This document shows, one piece after another, positions 58,355 through 64,000 of a stretch of DNA of 64,000 nt. Position 1 is the stretch's first letter, and every line of letters begins with the position of its first letter. The notes under the pieces were generated by a model, which did not search any database, was not told the origin of the DNA, and saw only the letters and a list, made by a program, of their open reading frames with translations. This DNA is from Halorussus pelagicus (GTDB lineage: Archaea > Halobacteriota > Halobacteria > Halobacteriales > Haladaptataceae). The DNA lies in contig NZ_CP035119.1 in NCBI RefSeq assembly GCF_004087835.1, positions 2,232,001-2,296,000 of the forward strand. The letters run 5' to 3'. Position numbers and translations under genes: made by a program.

Positions 58355-59281
58355 GTGACCTCCGCGTTGACAGACGGACTCGCGTGGCTCGCGGTTGGCC
58401 TCTTCGCCGCGGCGGCCGCGCTCGACTGGTACGACGGCGACCGCGGACGCGGCCGGGCGCGCTACCTCGGGTCGGCGGCGTGGGCCGTCTTCGGCGTCTT
58501 CTGGCTCGTCCTCTTCCCGCACTTCGCGTTCGAGCAGAAGAGTTTCATCGAGGGCGCGCTGAGTCTCGTCGCGCTCCCCGCGTGTCTCTACGCGGCCTAC
58601 CTGCTCTTGCAGGGTCGGGAAACGCTCTTTTTGCTCTCGCGGGCCGTCGCGTTCATGGGTCTCATCTACATGCCGTTCACCATGTTTCCGCCGGGCAAGG
58701 AGTGGCTCATCGAGACGGTGACGTGGCAGGGCGAGTTCGTGATGCAGGCGCTGGGTTACGAGTTCGAGGTCCTCCAGCGCGAAGGGTCGATTCGGGGTGC
58801 ATACTTCTTCGACACGCCCGAGGACGGCGAGTTCACGATTCGGGTCCTGCTCGCGTGTACCGGAATCGGGAGCATGGCCATCTTCGGCGGCCTCATCGCC
58901 GCGGTGCGGGCACCGCTCCGGCGAAAATTGCGGGCCTTCGCCGTCGCAATCCCGGTCATTTGGGCGCTGAATCTCGCCCGTGTGGTCTTCATCGCGCTGG
59001 CGTTCAGCCAGCAGTGGCTCCAGATATTCGTCGATCCGACGATGGCGCTGATCGGCTATGAAAACCCGAACATGGTGTCGTACTTCATCTCCGACCGCGT
59101 GCTCGCCCAGGGTCTCTCGGTGGTCGCGCTCGTGGGCATCGCGTGGGCGGTCGCGCGCGAGGTGCCCGAACTGCTGACCGTCGGTGAGGACGTGCTCTAC
59201 ATCGTGACCGGCGACGAGTACGACCTCCACGAGGCCGTCGGCACCGAGCGGTCCATCGCCACTGACGGCAAGGGCGAGTAA
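58355..59281 (+). CDS. artA: Archaeosortase A
   Basis: A 308-residue membrane protein with about eight hydrophobic segments. The catalytic cysteine is C168 in LLACTGIGSMAIFGGL, and the conserved Arg is R209 in NLARVVFIAL, both in the order and spacing of archaeosortases. It cleaves the PGF-CTERM signal of surface proteins and attaches them to lipid. The S-layer glycoprotein is encoded immediately upstream, so enzyme and main substrate are adjacent. Confidence 0.92.
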   Translation: MTSALTDGLAWLAVGLFAAAAALDWYDGDRGRGRARYLGSAAWAVFGVFWLVLFPHFAFEQKSFIEGALSLVALPACLYAAYLLLQGRETLFLLSRAVAFMGLIYMPFTMFPPGKEWLIETVTWQGEFVMQALGYEFEVLQREGSIRGAYFFDTPEDGEFTIRVLLACTGIGSMAIFGGLIAAVRAPLRRKLRAFAVAIPVIWALNLARVVFIALAFSQQWLQIFVDPTMALIGYENPNMVSYFISDRVLAQGLSVVALVGIAWAVAREVPELLTVGEDVLYIVTGDEYDLHEAVGTERSIATDGKGE

Positions 59282-59295
59282 GAAGCGGGCTGTTT

Positions 59296-60069
59296 TTATT
59301 CGACTTCGACCAGTTCCGGCGGAGCACCGGCGAGTTCGCGGAGCGCGTCGGTCTCGATGTGATGGAGGTCGCCCGGCACCACGAGCAGGTGGAGCGGGTC
59401 GCCGAAATCTCGTTTTGCGAGTTCCGAGAGGCGGTCGGCAGTCACGAGCGGGTCCGGACTTCCGGCGCGCGCGACCACGACCGCCAGTAGGTCGGGATAC
59501 TCCTCGACGAGCAGGTCGGCGGCGTGGTCGGCGGTCATGTACTCGTCGTTACGGGCTTTGATATCGAGATAGACCAGCGTGTGGAGACCCCGCTCGCGGT
59601 TCTCGTCGATAGCGTCGGTGACGCTCGCGGGGACGCCCTCGGCACCGTGGGCGTAGTCGAAGGGGAGCGTCGTCGCTTTGCCGAACCGGTAGTTCTGGAG
59701 ACCAGTCAGGCCGCTGGCGGCGGATTCGGCGGTCGGCGCGTGGACGACGCGAGTATCGACGCCCCGCTCCTCGGCCCGGAGGCGGAGGTCAACGTGCGTG
59801 GTCGAAATCATGGTGTCGCCCGCCGTGAGAAAGACCGCGTCGCCGTCGGCACCCGCACGAAGAATAGCTTCGGGGTCCTGCTCGACGCCCGCGCGGTCCC
59901 GGACCTCGATGTCGGTGTCGTGGTAGTGTTCGAGGTCCTCGATGGTCGCCCCGAGGAGTTTGCTGGTGTAGAACTCGGCGAAGACGCGGTCGGCGTCGCG
60001 TATCGCGTCGCGGCCCTCGACGGTTACTGAGCGCTCGTCGTAGAGACCGAGACCGACGAATGTGAGCAT
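59296..60069 (-). CDS. dph5: Diphthine synthase
   Basis: A 257-residue methyltransferase. MLTFVGLGLYDERSVTVEGRDAIRDADRVFAEFYTS is the family start, with an SAM site at FLTAGDTMISTTHVDLRLRA and LPFDYAHGAEGVPASVTDAI in the middle. It methylates the modified histidine on elongation factor 2. It converges with artA. Confidence 0.93.
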   Translation of the reverse strand: MLTFVGLGLYDERSVTVEGRDAIRDADRVFAEFYTSKLLGATIEDLEHYHDTDIEVRDRAGVEQDPEAILRAGADGDAVFLTAGDTMISTTHVDLRLRAEERGVDTRVVHAPTAESAASGLTGLQNYRFGKATTLPFDYAHGAEGVPASVTDAIDENRERGLHTLVYLDIKARNDEYMTADHAADLLVEEYPDLLAVVVARAGSPDPLVTADRLSELAKRDFGDPLHLLVVPGDLHHIETDALRELAGAPPELVEVE

Positions 60070-60186
60070 ACCGGACGTAGGTGCTCCCGGTTGCTATAGG
60101 CTTTCGAGTCGGGGCGAGCGAGGAGCGATCCTCGTCCGGCGCTCGGCCCCCGGACATTTAGGTAAAAATGAGGTATGATGTGACCA

Positions 60187-61503
60187 ATGGGCGCTTACGA
60201 AGCCGCGTTGCTCGTCGCCGGTATTGCAATCTTCGGTGCTGTGGTCCTGCCGCGGGTCCTCTCGGACAAGCCGATGTCGTTTCCGCTGATATACGTCGTC
60301 GCCGGAGCGCTGCTGTTCTCGCTCCCGCTCGGGGTCGAGATACCCGACCCGGTCGAACACGGGGACCTCGCCGAACGACTCACCGAGTTCGTCGTGATAA
60401 TCGCGCTGACTGGGGCGGGACTGAAACTCGACCGTCCGTTCGAGTGGCAGGCGTGGTCGAACACATGGCGTCTCCTCGCCATCACGATGCCGCTGACGAT
60501 ACTCGCTACCGCGCTTCTCGGGTGGGGTGTGTTGGGAACGCTCGTGTCCACTGCCGTCCTCCTCGGGGCTGTCGTCGCACCCACCGACCCGGTGCTGGCT
60601 TCCGACGTGCAGGCGACGCCGCCGACCGAAGAGATGGACGAGGAGATCGACCCCAAGAAACAGGAGGGTGAAGTCAGGTTCGCGCTCACCTCGGAGGCAG
60701 GTCTCAACGACGGACTGGCCTTCCCGTTCACCCATCTCGCTATCGCTATCGCGGCGGCCGCCGGAGCGTCCTCGCTCGATTGGCTCGGAGAGTGGTTCCT
60801 CATGCATTTCCTCTACGAAATCGCGGTCGGCGTCGTGATGGGGTATCTCGCCGGACAGGTGCTTGCGCGGGTCATCTTCAGCGAGAGCGTCACGACCCAA
60901 CTGGGCAAGGTCATGGAGGGCGCGGAGGCGCTGGCGGTCACGCTCATCACGTACGGCGCGACCGAACTCGTCCACGGCTACGGCTTCATCGCGGTGTTTG
61001 TCGCCGCGGTCGAACTCCGCCACTACGAGTGGGAACACGAGTATTACACCGCCCTGCACGACTACGCGGTGATGATCGAGCGAATCGTGATGGCGACGGT
61101 GTTGGTGCTGTTCGGCGGAGCCATCGCCGGGGGGTTGCTGGCTCCGCTGACCCTGCTTGATATCGTCGTCGGTCTCACGCTCATCTTCGTCGTCCGTCCG
61201 GTCGCCGGAGTCATCGGCATGCTCGGCTCGTCGCTGCCGTGGAGCGAGCGACTCGTCGTCTCCGCCTTTGGGATTCGCGGTATCGGTTCGTTCTACTATC
61301 TGGCGTTCGCGCTCAACGAGGCGTCGTTCGGCGAGATAGAACTGCTCGTCGCGGCCGACAAGCTCTGGGCGCTGCTCGGGTTCGTCGTCCTCGCGTCCAT
61401 CGTTATCCACGGGATTTCGGCGAACTACGTGATGGACGCGCTCGACCGTAGGCGACCTGACGAGCGCACGCCCTCGGAGACTTCGGAGGCCGACGCCTCG
61501 TAG
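60187..61503 (+). CDS. CPA1-family Na+/H+ antiporter (NhaP-like)
   Basis: A 438-residue membrane transporter with about twelve helices. The ion-binding core is visible as APTDPVLASDVQ and SEAGLNDGLAFPFTHLA, the TDPV and ND motifs that mark CPA1 exchangers. The tail is short and charged. It exchanges cations for protons in osmotic and pH control, so with the Mrp operon the window carries two unrelated antiporter systems. Confidence 0.92.
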   Translation: MGAYEAALLVAGIAIFGAVVLPRVLSDKPMSFPLIYVVAGALLFSLPLGVEIPDPVEHGDLAERLTEFVVIIALTGAGLKLDRPFEWQAWSNTWRLLAITMPLTILATALLGWGVLGTLVSTAVLLGAVVAPTDPVLASDVQATPPTEEMDEEIDPKKQEGEVRFALTSEAGLNDGLAFPFTHLAIAIAAAAGASSLDWLGEWFLMHFLYEIAVGVVMGYLAGQVLARVIFSESVTTQLGKVMEGAEALAVTLITYGATELVHGYGFIAVFVAAVELRHYEWEHEYYTALHDYAVMIERIVMATVLVLFGGAIAGGLLAPLTLLDIVVGLTLIFVVRPVAGVIGMLGSSLPWSERLVVSAFGIRGIGSFYYLAFALNEASFGEIELLVAADKLWALLGFVVLASIVIHGISANYVMDALDRRRPDERTPSETSEADAS

Positions 61504-61550
61504 CCGACGCGAAGCGTCACCCTTACCGCCACACCCCGAAAAACGGAGGT

Positions 61551-62531
61551 ATGGAAGTGCCGTGCGTTCGCGTCGAGCGTGAACGAGGCGAGGAGACCCG
61601 CCAGCGGTTGGCCGACGACGGACTGCTCGCCGCCGAGTTCGAAATCGAGGTCGAGGACGGCTATCTCTACCTGCCGGTGACCGACGACGAGGCGGTGCCC
61701 GAGGATATGGCAATCGTCTCGCGCGCTGTCGGCGACCGAGAGACGCCGGACACGCCCGCGGACCTGCTCGGCTTCGAACCCACCTACGAACGACTCGGCG
61801 ACATCGTGATTCTGGACGAGGACGACCCCGATACCGCCCGCGAAATCGCCGACGCCGTGATGGTCTCGGACATCCCCGTCGAGACGGTCGTCAATCGCGC
61901 CTCGAAGGTGAAAGGCGAGTTGCGTGTCCGCGACTGGGAGGTGTTGGTCGGCGAGAGCACGGAGACGGTCCACCGCGAGTACGGCTGTGAGTACCTGCTC
62001 GACGTGGCCGAGGTCTACTTCTCGCCGCGACTGGCCACCGAGCGCCACCGCGTCGCCGAGCAGGTGGACTCCGGCGAGCGCGCCTTCGACATGTTCGCCG
62101 GGGTCGGTCCCTTCGTCGTCCCCTTCGCTAAGCGCGACGCGGAGGTCGTCGGCGTCGATCTGAACGAGCGCGCGGTCGAATACCTCCACGAGAACGCGCG
62201 CCGAAACGACGTGGAAGAGCGCGTGACCGCGACTCAAGGAGACGTGAGGGACGTGGCTGGCGACTACGCCGACTGGGCCGACCGCGCGGTGATGAATCTG
62301 CCCCACAGCGCCGACGAGTTCCTCGACGCGGCGGTCGAACTTGCTGGCGACGACTGCGTTCTCCACTACTACGACATCCAGCACGAGGACGACCCCTTCG
62401 GGCCGGGCGAGGCCGCGATTCGGGCCGCCGCGGAACCCGAGTACGAGGTCGAAGTCGAGACACGCCACGTCGTCCGGTCGTACGCGCCCCACGAACTCAA
62501 CGTCTGTCTCGACGTGCGACTGTCTCGCTAA
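61551..62531 (+). CDS. trm5: tRNA (guanine37-N1)-methyltransferase, Trm5 family
   Basis: A 326-residue SAM-dependent methyltransferase. The Rossmann core has FDMFAGVGPFVVPFAKRDAEVVGVDLNERAVEYL, and the catalytic motif is VMNLPHSADEFLDAAV (NLP). The N-terminal domain (EVEDGYLYLPVTDD) binds tRNA. It methylates G37 next to the anticodon and prevents frameshifting. It is followed 67 bases later by tRNA-Thr. Confidence 0.92.
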   Translation: MEVPCVRVERERGEETRQRLADDGLLAAEFEIEVEDGYLYLPVTDDEAVPEDMAIVSRAVGDRETPDTPADLLGFEPTYERLGDIVILDEDDPDTAREIADAVMVSDIPVETVVNRASKVKGELRVRDWEVLVGESTETVHREYGCEYLLDVAEVYFSPRLATERHRVAEQVDSGERAFDMFAGVGPFVVPFAKRDAEVVGVDLNERAVEYLHENARRNDVEERVTATQGDVRDVAGDYADWADRAVMNLPHSADEFLDAAVELAGDDCVLHYYDIQHEDDPFGPGEAAIRAAAEPEYEVEVETRHVVRSYAPHELNVCLDVRLSR

Positions 62532-62598
62532 CGGCGGGCGATTTCGGAAGCCTTATTTTGTCTGTCGAGGGTAGTAAGTAGTGAAGACAGAGTAGCGC

Positions 62599-62673
62599 GC
62601 CGGTGTAGCTCAGACTGGCTAGAGCGATTCCTTCGTAAGGAATAGGCCGAGGGTTCAAATCCCTCCACCGGCT
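62599..62673 (+). tRNA. tRNA-Thr (CGT)
   Basis: A 75-base cloverleaf. The acceptor stem GCCGGTG pairs with CACCGGC. The anticodon arm is ATTCC-TTCGTAA-GGAAT with anticodon CGT, reading ACG. The T arm GAGGG-TTCAAAT-CCCTC is followed by discriminator T, and CCA is not encoded. Confidence 0.95.
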
Positions 62674-62853
62674 CTTTCTGCCGAACGTAGTGAGGCTGAG
62701 GAGCGTTCCGTGGTGGGATTTGATCGAGACGAGTCGCATGCCCGGAACGGCCGACGGCCGCACGCCCGGACCGTCTCGACGCAGTTCAAATCCCTCCACC
62801 TTCCTTTTCCGCGAATTACGTGTCGAACTGAATAAAGTGGCTACGCGACCTGA
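62674..62853. repeat. tRNA-Thr 3'-end derived repeat block
   Basis: The 17-bp tRNA segment GTTCAAATCCCTCCACC (62653-62669) recurs exactly at 62784-62800, and an inverted copy (GTGGTGGGATTTGA) lies at 62710-62723. The inverted and direct copies could pair into a long hairpin. The layout is the same as after tRNA-Arg. Confidence 0.8.
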
Positions 62854-63192
62854 CTATCCGTCGCGCTCGTTCGTGAGAAAGTCCTGTCTGAACCACCGCA
62901 CGTCGCCGAGGTTGCTTAGCTCGACTTTCCAGAACTTGTAGGAACCATTGTAGCAGGGTCCGTCGACGATCTCGCCCGGTTGACCGTCAATGTAGCGGTC
63001 GAAATCGCCGGTGCCACATCGGTCAGTCCAACCGGGAACTTTTCCGTCGGTCGAAACGATGTCGCCCACGTTCCACTCGTTGTGGGACGCCGAGGCGTTA
63101 CCGGCCGTCGCGAGGGCCGTGGTACCCGCGACGAACGCGACGCTGGCCGATTTGAGGACGCTACGCCGACTCGTGCTATCTTTTTCTCCCAT
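62854..63192 (-). CDS. Tat-exported SH3-like protein
   Basis: A 112-residue protein. Residues 6-35 are a Tat signal (TSRRSVLKSASVAFVAGTTALATAGNASA). The mature part (WNVGDIVSTDGKVPGWTDRCGTGDFDRYIDGQPGEIVDGPCYNGSYKFWKVELSNLGDVRWFRQDFL) follows the secreted bacterial-type SH3 pattern (G-D-x-V...G-x-V-D-G-P...W-x-K-V), with two cysteines that may form a disulfide. Such domains bind cell-surface or wall components. The region upstream of its start is AT-rich. Confidence 0.78.
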   Translation of the reverse strand: MGEKDSTSRRSVLKSASVAFVAGTTALATAGNASASHNEWNVGDIVSTDGKVPGWTDRCGTGDFDRYIDGQPGEIVDGPCYNGSYKFWKVELSNLGDVRWFRQDFLTNERDG

Positions 63193-63416
63193 AGCACTAA
63201 AATAAAAGTCCTATAGGTGGTTAATAATTTCTTAGTTAAATTTACAATAGATGTACGTTACCTATTCTCAAATTTGCGAGGGACATCGTCATCTCGGAAG
63301 ATACCTACTGCGAAGAACTCGCCAACGTTCTCCCGTTCGCCGTTATCATTGACCGGCCTCGCCGCCGACCTCGACGAGCGCCCCGTCCGTAGATGAAGTA
63401 TGGAAACGGTCTCTCC
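63193..63416. other. Intergenic region between SH3-like gene and saccharopine-dehydrogenase-like gene
   Basis: AT-rich at the left (63200-63265), serving as promoter for the SH3-like protein. I see no gene or repeat in the rest. Confidence 0.4.
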
Positions 63417-64000
63417 TCAACCCTCCACGCTCCGCTCAACCTCCGAAACCCCCCGCACGTCCTCGCGCTCCACGCCGTCGAACGCCAGTGCGAACTCCGG
63501 GCCGAACGCCGACGCCGGTGTGTGGAACCCCGCCTTGACCTCGTTGGAGACGACCCGCCGGGCGGCCTCGACCGCGGTCCGGGCGGTCAGGCTGTAGGGG
63601 TCGGGCGTTCGCATTCTGGCCGCGAAGCGCCTGCCGTCGTCGTCCTCGACCTCGCCCCAGACGCGGGCCGAGTTCCGGGCGCGCTCCTCGGTGGTGGGTC
63701 CCGAGACCACCCTGTCAACGACGGCCTTCAGCGCGCTCCGGACTGGCCGCGACCCCAACAGCGGCGCGAGCGGTCGGGTATTGGCCATCACCGTCGCGGC
63801 ATACTCCGGGACCGTGGCGTAGGTCTCGATGTTCGGAATTCCGGTGGTGTGGTAGGCCGACGACACGTCGCCCCACGGAATCGTCACCGCGGGCTTGGGA
63901 CCGCGGCCGAAGTCGAGGCGGCGGGTCTTCCACGCCGAGGGAACCGACCGAATCCGCCCGTCCTCGCGCACCGCGCCCGGCCGGGCCAGTCCCTCCGCGA
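63417..64000 (-). CDS. Saccharopine dehydrogenase / trans-acting enoyl reductase-like protein (partial)
   Basis: The frame runs in from the right edge, so the NADP-binding N-terminus is missing. The visible 190 residues include VTIPWGDVSSAYHTTGIPNIETYATVPEYAATVM, an RNSARVWGEVEDDDGRRFAARMRTPDPYSLTARTAVEAA segment and the tail FALAFDGVEREDVRGV, typical of the C-terminal catalytic domain of this family. The substrate is unknown. Confidence 0.8.
   Translation of the reverse strand, partial: AEGLARPGAVREDGRIRSVPSAWKTRRLDFGRGPKPAVTIPWGDVSSAYHTTGIPNIETYATVPEYAATVMANTRPLAPLLGSRPVRSALKAVVDRVVSGPTTEERARNSARVWGEVEDDDGRRFAARMRTPDPYSLTARTAVEAARRVVSNEVKAGFHTPASAFGPEFALAFDGVEREDVRGVSEVERSVEG

Overview
This window is a stretch of haloarchaeal (class Halobacteria) chromosome. 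The GC content is high, nearly every protein is acidic (rich in Asp and Glu), and the gene content is archaeal: the FttA termination nuclease, Orc1/Cdc6, RNase P component 4, Dph5, Trm5, archaeal-type ProRS, an S-layer glycoprotein with archaeosortase A, and Tat-exported proteins. I cannot name the genus from sequence alone.

Layout. 1-8.3 kb: an aspartate/tyrosine decarboxylase (mfnA), a VTT-family membrane protein, SppA, FttA and proS. 8.3-13 kb: a MaoC-like protein, an alpha/beta hydrolase, an acyl-CoA synthetase and a geranylgeranyl-reductase-like flavoprotein. 12.8-16.2 kb: four consecutive exported proteins of unknown function, two of which share a Cys-rich domain. 16.4-24.4 kb: korBA, a flavodoxin-reductase-like protein, methylmalonyl-CoA epimerase, small genes and methylmalonyl-CoA mutase large subunit. 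24.4-25.9 kb: a low-GC, gene-poor patch with micro-peptide genes and a broken class V aminotransferase. 26-33 kb: acyl-CoA dehydrogenase, acyl-CoA synthetase, PHP protein, CinA/PncC, PabC-like aminotransferase, MscS and YhbY. 33-36.3 kb: Orc1/Cdc6, a replication origin with inverted ORB-like repeats, and RNase P component 4. 36.7-42.5 kb: two glycosyltransferases, a histidine-kinase relic, an HD protein, peroxiredoxin, TatA, tRNA-Arg(CCT) and a purine phosphoribosyltransferase. 42.7-50.6 kb: a tightly overlapping nine-gene Mrp cation/proton antiporter operon. 50.8-54.8 kb: coaBC, a winged-HTH protein, ribosomal protein L11, a DRG-type GTPase and a small membrane protein. 54.9-64 kb: a duplicated VOC protein, the S-layer glycoprotein next to its likely processing enzyme ArtA, dph5, a CPA1 antiporter, trm5, tRNA-Thr(CGT), an exported SH3-like protein and a truncated saccharopine-dehydrogenase-like gene.

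The best candidate for an undescribed system is three micro-genes (20406-20465 minus, 24761-24826 plus, 25356-25406 plus) encoding peptides of 19, 21 and 16 residues. They share the pattern M-[FI]-[GD]-[FL]-x-P-L-x-(H)...C...C. Each follows a perfect GGAGGTGA Shine-Dalgarno sequence, which is uncommon in a lineage dominated by leaderless mRNAs, and each has a TATA-like element at the same distance. One ends in a hairpin plus T-run terminator, and one sits in the scar of a deleted aminotransferase gene.

Other structures worth attention are the origin architecture (inverted repeat arrays plus a 40-bp tandem duplication), a 24-bp minisatellite, a dispersed intergenic repeat family in four places, inverted copies of tRNA 3' ends downstream of both tRNA genes, perfect palindromes inside coding genes, and a UspA-MnhE fusion.
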